Assembly: GCA_964030475.1 (NCBI GenBank) | Contig: CAXIPT010000004.1 | Location: 2,307,327 to 2,371,326 of the forward strand | DNA from: Tethya wilhelma | Taxonomy: Eukaryota; Porifera; Demospongiae; Tethyida; Tethyidae | DNA length: 64,000 nucleotides | Direction of reading: 5' to 3' | Part shown: piece by piece, positions 21,508 to 32,329 of the stretch | Position numbering within the stretch: the first letter of the stretch is position 1 | Layout: each line of letters begins with the position of its first letter | The notes under the pieces: generated by a model | The model's database searches: none | Seen by the model: only the letters and a program-made list of their open reading frames with translations | Told to the model about the DNA's origin: nothing | Made by a program: the position numbers and the translations under genes

Positions 21508-23459
21508 GGGTGGTCGGTCATGCCCACGCACTGCGTTGCTAGAGGACTTGCAAAAGACACAAAATATCAACTTTTCTGTCTAGAAACAGGTAGCGCTAAT
21601 GGATATCTGAGCACACTAGAAAATTTTTTTCTGAATAGCAGCTTTTTCACCGACTTCCAGTTTTCTGCCTATTTCAACACAAACTAGAACGATCGAAGAA
21701 CCAAAAAGGAGGTATACCTACTTATTTTTACACTTCTACGTATCGTTTTTCGCCATTTCTTGGCTGTCTTTGTTCGATTTTTTTTTGACCCACCCACTGA
21801 TCTAACCAACCAGGGACGAATAAATGGAAAAAGAATATGTACTTCTAAAGAGCTGATGTCAGGCAGTTTGTGTTCTAAATTTGGCACTCTTGCAATGATC
21901 ACAAAGAGAGATTTTAGAAAAAGCGGTACATCAAAGAAGCTGCCCCTTTGAAGTGGATTGTCTGCCAACGCGGTTTATTTAGTATTGAACGCGAGTAGAT
22001 AATAATTTGTACACGTGGCAGATCAGAGTGAAATCTTTTGTGATCGTGGTAGCTGCTACAGAATGGCCAGCTGAGGTGAAATATGGTTGGTGACAAGCAG
22101 AAAAAGGGTTGAGGTATTACTGGAGGTCAGACTGGTCTACTCAAAGCTGCTAACTTCACCTCAAAGTGACTGACTGTTTTCTCTCTAATTGAAGAGCACC
22201 CAGATGAAATGAGTCACACTGCTTTGTCTTTGGTTTCTCAAGATCCAAGCCTCTGTCTTAGCTTCTGTCACGCTGGTGATGCTTCCATACTGCTCTGGGA
22301 CTAGCTCAAGTTCTGTTCTGAAAGGAAGGTATCCAATATAGTACTGCAAATTATCATGTACCATGATGAGTGAACTGATTTGCTAGTATACTGTATGGTC
22401 TATAACTCCATGTGTCTTTACTATTACCATGAAATGTGCTTCTGCATGCATCTACTCTGTGTGTGTGCTAAGTATGAATGTTTGAAGTGAGATTTTTTTA
22501 GATAACAACATTATGGAGAGGTATATACACTTGTGTACAACAAAAAACAACAAAAATTACCAGGCTATAGCAGTTTAGGATAGTACTTTCTCTTGATTTA
22601 TGCATGTTTGTCTCACTTCTTGTATCATTCTTCTTCTTTCAGTATGGCATCTGTAAACCTTGAAGTGGCAGAGCACTTTTCATATGGAGCAGAGATTCTA
22701 CAGATACGCTCAATTTTGTAAGCAAAATAAAATATTGTTTGTTTTTTTGTTGATCAAGAAGTCTGTTTTTTTGTTTATTTTCCTTTTCTTTTTTTTTTTT
22801 TTTACAGATTTTATAGTAGGAGTGACAGCATCGTACTTGTTAACTTGTAGTACACCACAATCTATATTGGCAGAAATTCACCCTTGTTCGGAGTCTTTTG
22901 GACCGTACTTTGTCTCCTCAACAGCGAAGTTCCTCGTCATTGAGTTTCAAGTTGGATTTAGCATCCATCTGTTTGGTCTTAGGAAACCAGCTCAAATACT
23001 ATGCCATTCGTATCAGAGTCATCTTGATGGTCCACCTGAAAGCCAACCAGTTCATAGACACTTTATTTTCTGGCATTGATATAATATTTACACTAGCTCT
23101 ATACTTCTGGAATACAAACCATTCAATTTTGATACTTACCAAATTATACTGGTTATCGAGGTGTATAGTAGTACTGTTAAACTTTTTCTGTTGCTTCCAA
23201 GCATCTTGAATATTTGCCACCTGGTGTCAGCCTCTTTTAAAGATCTCTTTCCCTTTGATGAGGGCTTGTTGTGTTGTAAAAAAAGCAACAAAAAAGTAGC
23301 CAGCTGTCTAGTTGTAAGATCCCGCGCAGAATCTTCATGCGCAATCATTCTATACTTCCGGTTGAGGTTTGTGGATATGTTAAACGACAAAATTATGACG
23401 CAATTCTTCCTGCCCGCGCTCTTTGTGCGCTATTCGCGTGTTGCTATGACCGACCACCC
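21508..23459. mobile_element. TTAA-flanked TIR element F (1.95 kb), non-autonomous
   Basis: GGGTGGTCGGTCAT at 21508 is matched by ATGACCGACCACCC ending at 23459, each bordered by TTAA (21504-21507, 23460-23463). TTAA duplications are the hallmark of piggyBac, but piggyBac ends usually start CCC, so class is uncertain (a TA target is also possible). Internal part holds repeat D. No recognisable transposase. Confidence 0.75.
22520..23065 (+). repeat. Repeat D, copy inside element F
   Basis: Inverted match of 7130-7625. A reading (DFIVGVTASYLLTCSTPQSI near 22807) is partly open but the other copy is not conserved as protein, so I do not call a gene. Confidence 0.8.
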
Positions 23460-23495
23460 TTAAAAAGGCTAATCCTGGTGTAACTGTATTAGAGA

Positions 23496-23819
23496 TACTG
23501 TCGATTGCACTTCCTTTGAAAAACCAAAGCTTTTTGCGTGCGTTTCCGCATAATTATATTCATAGTTTGTATTATTCATAGTTTAGTTTTGGCGGGAAAT
23601 TCAAACCAGAACTGAACAGTATGGCAAGCAGGTATTCAGCTGAACCAGGCCGCACAGCTCCATATAGTGCTGATATCAGATGGAGAGTAGTGTGGCAAAG
23701 GCTTAAGGGATTAACTTTCACTAACATAGCTGAAAATCTCAATATATCTATCAGTACTGCCCACAGAATTTATAACTTGTTTGACCAAACAGGCAACATT
23801 GAGATGGAAAAAGAAACAT
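23496..23819 (+). mobile_element. IS630-like element end, copy 3, with transposase N-terminus
   Basis: Begins TACTGTCGATTGCACTTCC. ATG at 23621 starts MASRYSAEPGRTAPYSADIR and the HTH GLTFTNIAENLNISISTAHR. Ends at the N at 23820 just after GAAACAT, a point that continues in the fragment at 27240. Confidence 0.88.
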
Positions 23820-23820
23820 N

Positions 23821-24060
23821 CACCCGGGCGAAAACCGTAGCGCGTAAAATTTCGCAATACGATCGAAATCGCGATTTTACTCAAAATATCGCGCAATCGC
23901 GTAGACATGCGATTATTCGCGATTTAAAATAACGCTGAAAATCGTGCACGGATGGATATTTTGTGCGTTTTCGCGATAATACTAGTACTGATGCGGGGTT
24001 AAGTCTGTCGCGTGTATATACGGTTGCGTATACGAATTATGATATCATGTTGTGGGTTGC
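23821..24060. other. CpG-rich tract of TCGCGATTT-like words
   Basis: Repeated TCGCGATT, AATCGCG and CGCGTA words, quite unlike the flanks. Follows an N junction. No ORF. Confidence 0.6.
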
Positions 24061-24203
24061 TTGTCCCCTAGATCCTCTCTGCTCCTTTTGCTGGAGTGTA
24101 ACTTATTACAGTAAATTTTAGTGACAAGATAATGAACAATCATAAAAAAAAATTATAGTACATTGTATACACAGTCAACTAGACAGTTAAATTGTGAGGT
24201 GAG

Positions 24204-27200
24204 TCAATCAAATGTGAGAGAATTAGGAAATGTGGCGATATAAGTTCCATGAGTTAAATTCATGTAAACACATTTACCAACAATCGACTCTACCGGAATC
24301 GCACACTTAGATCCTCTAGAAACAACACGAACAATGTATGAAGTTGGAAGGTGTTCAAGTGCATTGTGTGGAAAACCGAAATGAGTAGTACAACCAGTAC
24401 AGGCTAGAGGTATTATAATTGCAGATATGTTCTCTGCTATGTGAACAAAAAACTGAATTAGTCCAAAATGAAAGGAGTTGTCTTGCTCATACATAACAGT
24501 ATAACTGTTACGTACTCGAACCCGCTTGTATTGAGCAGAATAAAACATAGAATCATTCACAACAATTCGATGGAACTTTTTTACAGGTGTCACTGATTCA
24601 ACATTGGGAATGAAAGACTGCACCTCCACTGAGGGAATGAGAGTCACTGCCCCTACCACAGTACACTGATTGTGGATGTAGGTTGCTTGTGTTCTGAAAT
24701 CAGCAAGGAAGTACATATAAATTTCATAAAAAGTAATGGCAGTGCATTAATGAATTTAAGTCCTACAGACTACCATGAACGGTACGTACAATGAATCAAT
24801 TGATCAGTTAACACTATACCTGTTTTTTCCACTCAGGGATTGTAAAAGTGACTGCACTTTCTCATCCACATGACTGTTACATCTGAGGCGAACAATTGCC
24901 GGAAGCATTTGAAAAAGTGAATGGTTGAAGGCAAGCTACATGCATAAGAGATAGCTATATCATGCACTCCTGGACCATATACCATGATTATTATTATACT
25001 ACATGTATACTATTATGTAATTGGAAAGTCTTGCAATTTTATACGGATAAATTTTGGTACCAAAATTTTCAATGATTAACATATAGCGATATCCAATTTT
25101 AAACTTACCTGTTTGCTCATCTCACCGTTTCCATGAAACAGAAGTTTTAAATGCCGATTCATGCTTTCAAAAGAAAAGCAGGTGTATGCCCACAATGGAC
25201 CCCAGTTGCTTACACAGTCCACCACATGACTAAGCAAATGCACTTTCATGGTAGCAGAATTAGGACCTATATACATTTTGATATATACATGTACATGTAA
25301 GACATGCATGTTTATGAGAAGGTATGACACGAGTACGCCTTTGCTGACTCAAAACAATTATAGTGCACGTAATTCCATTTAAAAGTATCGTGAACATGAT
25401 TGGAATGCAATTAAGTGCTAGCTCATGCAGCAAAGGCACACTCGTGTCGTGTCTCCTCTATGATTATAATACCATATAATTGTGGAAGCTTGATGTAAAA
25501 CTGGTGCAGGTATAACTTGGCATTCTCCAAATCTTGAGGTGCAATCTTGTCTGACAACAGGATATGCAGAGCTCCGACAAAATATGCTACATGAATCAAG
25601 TAATTCGTTGGTAGAATGCTAAAAAGCACAGGAATACAGTAGTAGAGTATCCAAGATCGTAGCTCTGATCCTATAATAAATATTAAAGAACCGTGACATG
25701 TATAATATTATATCTTAATTATTATAATGACAAACCTTTCCATTTCGATACTTCTTCTAGAGATTTTGGACTCCTTTTGATTACATCAGGCACTTTGATT
25801 GACAGAAGTTGTTGGTCACATTCTCTCAGCTTTAAACGAAAATATCATATGTACAGTAGTACAAATGGAAGCATATCAATATTTATTTTCATATGACAGG
25901 ATGTATGAGGAATCAAAAAAGAATGGTTATGTGCCGAAATTGCAACATGCCTTGTTTCCTTACTTTCTACCGCACTACACTGCTAATTTTTTTTACTATA
26001 ATACATGTACTGACTGTGATATGCATATATGCAACAACTAAAGAAAGCAACAGAAAATACATAATTCCTAACCTTCTTTCGTATGGAAAAGGGCTTCCCT
26101 CTATGTGTCTTACTGAACCAAAAATCAAGTAGGTCTGCTGTAACACCTAAGAAGATGCAATGAAGATCATCAACTGCCACCCCTTTGGCAATATTAAATG
26201 GGGAATGAAGTGCTAAGATTGACACCCCTTTCAATCCCTTTTCCTGTGGAAAAAACACATTGTCAATATCAGTCAAAAATACACTCATGCATGGCACAAG
26301 CTTGCATGCATGGCAATAACTTATAGAGACTAAGTATGAATGATAGAGACTAGGCATGAATGATTCAGAACTTACAGACTCATGTGAAACAACAGTTTTC
26401 TTGGCATTTTCTATGTACGAATGATGAGTCCTAGCAGGTATACTTCTCTGATATGGCCAGTTTCGATGCAAATGGGATGATGGCCGTGGGATACCAGGAT
26501 GTTCACACTGATTGCAGGCGTGTTTGCCATTAAAATGCTTCATGTTGAGGAGCAAAGCTTGAGCTGGAAGATCCACTGAGCAGAGAACAAGCCTGCCACG
26601 GCAAACGATGTCACCATCTGGCGTGTGTAGCAATTGACCTGCAGCATTAAAAATATAATACATGCCGAGAAAACTTCAGTACATGCCATGGCCTATAATA
26701 TATATGTGTATAGTTAAAGTAATAATTATAAAAATACCGCAAGATCGAAAAATTTCCGCCGCTATAAATTTTCATGTCTTTATAATTTCGCTCAATTGGT
26801 AAAGACAATTACCATACGTTTTAAATTTTGTGTGCATGCTTAANGGCTTTGTTTGAGACACTACTGCATGCAATCAGCTCCTCTCTTGGAATATTAATAG
26901 CAAGAAGACTGAACTTTCTGATCTCCAGATTGGGTAGCTCTAGCATAAGTGTCTAGATCTTTTTGAGCTGCCGTCCGTGATATGATTTCTTTGGCCGATA
27001 ATTGATCGTTTCGGACACACCCTTTAATCACGCTAAAAAGCATTACAGAAAGGGGGTGGGGCTAGAAGTTTGCACAACCTGGGGTAAATTTTCATGGGCA
27101 GTCTCATGGTAGTAGTCTCGAAGCAGCAACGCCCACAGGTAAGTCAGAATAGCGTCCGATAATTGATGGTGGCCGAGCATTGATTGCTTACTCTACTGCC

Positions 27201-27687
27201 CACAGAATTTATAACTTGTTAGACCTAACAGGCAACATTGAGATGGAAAAAGAAACATCTAGACCAAACCTTCGAAAATTAGATGACTACATGGAATTGT
27301 TTATAATTGGAATGGTCTTGGAGCATCCTACTATCTACCCAAGAGATTTGTGTCAAAAGGTAGCTGATATAAGTAATGTGGAAGTGTCTCAGGCTACCGT
27401 TTGTAGATAAATTAAGAGGGATGGGATTACTAGGATATCTTGTGTATACCTTTGAGTTGGAGGCAGCTCATTGATAACTAGCCAAGTCGGCCAGAGAGTA
27501 CACTTAGCCAATCTGAACAAGGCAACACCATTAGTGTTAAGAGTAAGTGTGACATTTGCTGGTTCGGATAAAAAATCGGTATGCTTTTTGTACTCTTTTC
27601 CAGAGTAAATGTCACAGATAGTGACATTTCTTTGCTCACGTAAAATTGTCTGCTTCTGTTTTTGCAAGCAGTGCCAAATAGTGGGAT
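24204..27687 (-). CDS. CACTA/tnp2-like transposase gene, multi-exon, missing a middle exon
   Basis: Exons (genomic order reversed): 27450-27687, 26376-26638, 26073-26243, 25736-25829, 25473-25670, 25109-25266, 24820-24935, 24204-24693. The last seven splice in phase with no stop (about 496 codons); donors are GTAAG, GTTAGG, GTTTG, GTATTA, GTAAGT, GTATAG. Motifs: CSVDLPAQALLL, HFNGKHACNQCEHPG, GVAVDDLHCIFLGVTADLLD, GALHILLSDKI, VHLLSHVVDCVSNWGPLWAY, FSFESMNRHLK; the last exon is DUF4218-like. Known: this set is typical of tnp2/En-Spm-like transposases of animals. The first exon (LTLNTNGVALFR, WLVINELPP) ends out of phase with the next, so at least one exon is lost; a MITE A and an IS630 fragment occupy that gap. 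Start not found. Confidence 0.75.
26876..27195. mobile_element. MITE family A, copy 2
   Basis: Inverted relative to 20562-20865; right end reads GATTGCTTACTCTA with TA at 27194-27195, next to an IS630 transposase fragment that begins at the same TA. Confidence 0.8.
27196..27435 (+). pseudogene. IS630-like transposase fragment
   Basis: Encodes TAHRIYNLLDLTGNIEMEKE through QATVCR, then a stop. Lies in place of a CACTA exon, ending 15 bp before the splice donor of exon 27450-27687. Confidence 0.85.
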
Positions 27688-28556
27688 CTATAGATATATT
27701 ATAAACAGTACATGACATAATGAAAGCACCAAGGTGCAGAAGCCTCGGTGCACTCACATGTATGCATGACATATGACCAGCACGGTCATTGAGAGGTGTC
27801 AGCGGCCTAGCAAATTCAAGCCTGCTGCAATTGACCTGTGGTTAACCTAGTTATCAGTATTTAAACCGCTGTTTTGGAATTGTAGTACTTAGTATTTGCA
27901 CTTTAATGCTCAGCTCGAGATACTTCTACACAAAGCTATATTCAACTTGCAATCATTGAGTTACTTACCTGTACTGTCCAAGCAGCAGGCTAAGCCAGCC
28001 TGCCAAACTCCAGTCCATGATTCAAGCTGTATTGTTTCTAGATAACGCACACTATACGGGGCGTGATCAATGGGTGCGGTTTCGAAGCTAAGCGCTCAGA
28101 GAAGCACAAAAGCCTCAAATCTCAGAAACTAGAGCGTTTTGCAAGATTCTACACAACAAATTTCTAGATAATTTCGATTTATGAACGTAAGTACCTTTCA
28201 TTTGGACCATAGAGCTGTCATTCTTCAGATAATCTAGTAACAGACAGACAGACAGACAGACACACACACACAAAACGACTACCGTAACCCTCTGCACGTG
28301 CTACGCACGCGCCGAGGCTTAATTATGAGTAGGATGCGTACAAATTGCATGATCAGCGTACATGCATGTACTCATACATGTACACACTAACCTTCCAACA
28401 TCCGTCTAAGCTGTACTGCAACAGGAACCACCCAAAACTGTTTTGGTGGCAATCCACATCCATGTGGACACTTGTCACAGTGTGGATGGGAATAATGGCA
28501 CTTATAGGACAAAAGTACGCAAGGGATGTCAATAAGTCAGCAAATTGCTGAACAAN
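27688..28556. other. Possible further CACTA 5' sequence, then repeat debris
   Basis: 27700-27840 on the minus strand reads CSRLEFARPLTPLNDRAGHM and might be a 5' exon. 28236-28273 is a CAGA/CA microsatellite. No other feature. Confidence 0.35.
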
Positions 28557-29266
28557 GCTTGTAAAATGGGTGTCTTGTCATGTAGTATTTTAGCTAAATC
28601 ATCGTGTTGTTTTATATAGTACTTAACATAGCTGAAAGTCTGTTCAATTGGGTTGTAGTCAGGGCTATACGGTGGTAGGAACATCACCAGTATACCTGCT
28701 GTATGAAATAGGTCTACGATTCCTCTGACATGGTGTATTGAACAATTATCCAGTATGACAACTGATCGGGAATTTGAACCATTAACTGCATTCATTTGTG
28801 GAATGAGACTTCCTCTTACGAAGTCAAAGAAAAAGTCGGCATTAACAGTTCCAGTTTTGTAGTCAACTGCTACAAGACCTTCAGTAGAGATTGCTGCTAC
28901 TGCAGACACTCTCTCTCCACGGATTAAAGATTGATGAGATTGCGGAGCACACCCCCTTACAGCATACCCATATTTTCTCATGTAGCTCCTGTTGTCACAT
29001 CCTGTTTCGTCCACAAAGACAAACTGCTCCTTTTTATGTAAAAGAGCTGCTGCCATAAATTCTCCTCTCAACTGTGATGACCTCTGCATTGCTACTTTTT
29101 GTACTTTCTTCCTAGTAATCCCATGCCTCTTAATTAATCTACAAACGGTAGCCTGAGACACTTCCACATTACTTATATCAGCTACCTTTTGACACAAATC
29201 TCTTAGGTAGATAGTAGGATGCTCCAAGACCATTCCAATTATAAACAATTCCATGTAGTCATCTAA
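28557..29266 (-). pseudogene. IS630-like transposase, most complete catalytic core
   Basis: Bounded by Ns at 28556 and 29267. Open for about 235 codons: second HTH (DISNVEVSQATVCRLIKRHG), then the DDE core: FVDETGCDNRSYMRK (first Asp), VVILDNCSIHHVRGIVD (second Asp), PPYSPDYNPIEQTFSYVKYY (third acidic residue, Glu). Known: IS630/Tc1-mariner superfamily, DDE mechanism, TA target. Missing N-terminus is found in pieces at 29355-29603. Spacing between the second and third acidic residues looks close to the DD34E class, counted by eye. Confidence 0.9.
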
Positions 29267-29267
29267 N

Positions 29268-29354
29268 GTAGTAGTCTCGAAGCAGCAACGCCCACAGGTA
29301 AGTCAGAATAGCGTCCGATAATTGATGGTGGCCGAGCATTGATCGCTTACTCTA
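29268..29354. mobile_element. MITE family A end, inserted in IS630 HTH
   Basis: 87 bp identical in layout to 27113-27195, ending at TA 29353-29354 where the IS630 reading resumes (CTGATAGATATATTG). Left side cut by the N. Confidence 0.85.
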
Positions 29355-29603
29355 CTGATAGATATATTGAGATTTTCAGCTATGTTAGTGAAAGTTAATC
29401 CCTTAAGCCTTTGCCACCATCTGATATCAGCACTATAAGGAGCTGTGCGGCCTGGTTCAGCTGAATACCTGCTTGCCATACTGTTCAGTTCTGGTTTGAA
29501 TTTCCCGCCAAAACTGAACTATGAATAATACAAACTATGAATATAATTACGCGGAAACGCACGCAAAAAGCTTTGGTTTTCAAAGGAAGTGCAATCGACA
29601 GTA
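29355..29603 (-). mobile_element. IS630-like element end with transposase N-terminus
   Basis: Right TIR AATCGACAGTA ends at 29603; the minus strand codes MASRYSAEPGRTAPYSADIR and the start of the first HTH, up to the MITE A insertion. Confidence 0.88.
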
Positions 29604-29649
29604 CTCATTCATCCACAGCTTTCAAAAACTCTACTGCATGTATCACTTA

Positions 29650-29829
29650 TGACTGATCAGTTTCAGCTGAAACGTGTTCATATACACCTTCAAGAACTAA
29701 GATGGCCATTTCAAGAAAGGGTTGTAAATCAGGGTACGTTGTTATGGTGATTTCCACTTTTCCCAAAAGTTTGTTATTCTTGGGTATGGGTGAAGGGACT
29801 CTTGAAGCTGTACCTTTGTCTGCCATATT
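29650..29829 (-). CDS. 59-codon orphan ORF
   Basis: ATG at 29829, MADKGTASRVPSPIPKNNKL, then KVEITITTYPDLQPFLEM and an acidic end. No recognised family. A diverged inverted relative on the + strand at about 30210-30310 keeps YPDLQPF, which suggests either an old gene or a repeat family. A (GT)n tract lies directly upstream. Confidence 0.35.
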
Positions 29830-29858
29830 AAATAACAGCAAAGGAAGCTGATTGCTAA

Positions 29859-29861
<3 letters not shown>

Positions 29862-29893
<32 letters not shown>

Positions 29894-29935
29894 GTGTGTG
29901 TGTGTGCGTTTATGTGTGTGTGTGTGTGGGGGGGG
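29862..29935. repeat. (GT)n microsatellite with G run
   Basis: Imperfect GT repeats ending in nine G. Confidence 0.95.
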
Positions 29936-29939
29936 GGTA

Positions 29940-30640
29940 GACTACTGTACACATTTAGTCAGATTTTGCTACCAAATCATCTTAATTATCAAATATTTAT
30001 AACAGGTTTACCAGGACTATAGCAGTAGATAAAATGTGTGTCCTCTGGCGTTGAAGTCCTGACCAAGCCGGCTCTGCAAGCTTGTGAAAGTCTCGTGACG
30101 ACGATGTCCATGCGTGACCAAAATTATTAATAAATCTATGTAATAATCTTACATAACCTTATAATCCTCAACTTTAGAAGTAGTATCAATGGCATCAAAT
30201 AGTGCGGCTACCAATCAGACTGCCATGAGAGTTGAATTTATTACTTCCACATATATATACCCTGATTTGCAACCATTCTCAGATGGCTGTTGTTTTACTT
30301 GAGCCTTGGAGACTATGAACACAAGAAAATTTTAGAATCTGCTGCAATCAGTAACTTAGGACCAATAATAATTAGCTATACCATCAGACATGCATCCATG
30401 ATATTGAATTAAAATATTAATAACAAAAAATTATGAGAAAAAGATAATTAACAGGCATACAATAATCGTAGAACATAAAATTAATACACAGTACGATATT
30501 ATACTCATCTTAAAAATTTTTTCCACTCAAAACATTCAGGATTGAAAATATGTATAGACTCCCTCCAGTAGGACAACTAGCTGTTACAGGCTACTTATAG
30601 CCACCATTACAAATGGTTGCAACTCAGAGTATGTGTCAAT
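29940..30640. other. No gene recognised
   Basis: AT-rich; only the diverged YPDLQPF relative at about 30210-30310. Confidence 0.5.
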
Positions 30641-30648
30641 AACAAGTC

Positions 30649-31366
30649 TTACACTACCATTATATCTCCTGAAATAAAATCATCCTGTATTTCTTCGAGA
30701 GTGAAGTTACGTTCACCAGTTTCCTTGTATGATATACAGACCTTCTTACATCTCACTTTCTCTACTTTGGCTTCAAACCACTGAAGCTGTCCTTCAATAT
30801 TGAATCTGTGCTTGAACAGTGTTGGTCTATCAAACAAATGATGTAAATTTTGGTGGCAATTAGCATCTGTTGGACCAGATAACTTTATTCGTACATGGTG
30901 GACAGGTTTTTCAATGATCACTTGTTGAAGTTCTTGCATGAGTTCAGATAGCTCTCTTGGTCTTCCCCTCTCTGAAAGATAAATTTCAACACCTTTTTGA
31001 TTGTACACTAATAAATGTAGTTGGACTTGGCATTGTATCATTGTTTTTAACTCAGCATCCTTAACAATTGAGAGTGAAGTTATGCTTTGAACTCTCAAAT
31101 TCAATCCTTCCAGTGATGCTATAAGTGGTTCGATCAGACTTGATTTTCTCAACTTTTTCATTTTGTTGCTTTTCTCTTAGTGTACCTTTTTCGATGGCCT
31201 CCTTTCGTTGTTTCAGTTGGATTTCTAATAAATGTTGCTTAGCTTGCTGTGTCTCCTGAATGACTTTCTTCCTACGTTGTTGTGCAAGTGCAATTAGAAT
31301 CTTTTTTTGCTGGTCACCTTGAGCCTTTAACCATGCCATTGTCTTGTTATATGAAAACTCTATCAT
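30649..31366 (-). pseudogene. Coiled-coil protein with Tudor-like tail, truncated
   Basis: From 31366: EFSYNKTMAWLKAQ, then a long Lys/Gln/Glu-rich coiled coil (QQRRKKVIQETQQAKQHLLE), a frame change near 31140, a middle region, and a C-terminal piece (LQWFEAKVEKVRCKKVCISY, FTLEEIQDDFISGDIMVV) that resembles the Tudor/PWWP-like ends of a family repeated in cnidarian and sponge genomes. Function unknown; that family often sits next to transposons (from memory). The upstream part is missing because the Pif1-OTU remnant begins at the same place on the other strand. Confidence 0.5.
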
Positions 31367-32267
31367 CGTAGAACGAGTAGATTGTCCTGGAATGGCATAT
31401 GTTGCATTGTCACGGGTTAAATCCTTGACAGGCCTCTATCTCTCAGCATTTCACCCCAGTTCCATCATTGTTAGTGAATGTGGCATTCGTGAAGTGAACA
31501 GGCTGAGAGAAAAGTTTAGAAATGATCTACCACAGTACCCCATACCACCCCAGCCTAAATTTGGTAGAAAGCGTAAACTGGGAATTGATGCTGATAGCAA
31601 TGTGGTCGTAGCATCAAAGGCTAGAAAAATTGTAAAGATGGCCAACAATCAAATGACTGGTAGAAAGCGTGATTGTCCTGACTCTCACAAAACAGTGACT
31701 GTAAGAAAGTTTGCACTCGTGAAGATTATGAGCCCAACAGACTTGGTGTGTGGCCTTTTAGTTACAATCCAGTCAGTGCAGACTGGCAGCGTAGTGTGTG
31801 TGCCAAACTGGGGTTGACATTTAGGCGTGCAAGTACTATCACACCAGGTGGTCCAACTGTTGCTCTGAGACGCCCTGACACTAAAACCCTTCTTAACACT
31901 AGGGGCGATGGGAATTGTCTCTTTAGAGCTTTTTCTCATGTCATTACTGGGTCTCAGACTCAATACAGTGCATTACGAAATGCAATCACTACCCACATGG
32001 AAGCAAATGATGATCTATTCATGTCCAGCTACTATGTTGGCCTAAATGCCAACTATGATAATATGCATGAGTATCTTGCTGACACTAACATGCTAAAGGA
32101 TGGAGAGTGGGGCACAGCTGTAGAGATGTTTGCACTGGCACATTTCGTGCAGTAGGCAAAATGCCACATGGCAGCTTCACTCTCCTAGCCATGTAGACTC
32201 CTCGCTGAGTGATTCAGATCGTGCCATATTTGTTTACCATACTGGTGATCACTTCAAAGTAGTTTGA
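31350..32267 (+). pseudogene. Pif1-helicase C-terminus fused to OTU cysteine protease (Helentron-like remnant)
   Basis: Seen: GMAYVALSRVKSLTGLYLSA is the last motif of Pif1-type helicases; then a basic linker; then after a frame change (about 31700-31750) SADWQRSVCAKLGLTF and the OTU box TRGDGNCLFRAFSHV (catalytic Asp and Cys). The reading shifts again near 32150 and ends with FVYHTGDHFKVV, whose His completes the OTU site, stop at 32267. Known: helicase-OTU fusions are found in Helentron-type rolling-circle elements. The helicase body is missing, so only the 3' end was kept. Confidence 0.7.
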
Positions 32268-32329
32268 GGAATTGTATCATAAATTTGATGCTTTTTTTTA
32301 TTATGTTTGAACTATAAATTAAATTTATG

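Noticed and set aside
21684..22096. Lys/Arg-rich ORFs on the minus strand
   Set aside because: Overlapping short ORFs in a non-autonomous element, no domain and no second copy conserving the frame.
23819..23932. Continuation of the IS630 ORF beyond the N
   Set aside because: Sequence after the N is an unrelated CpG-rich tract; the joined ORF is an artefact.
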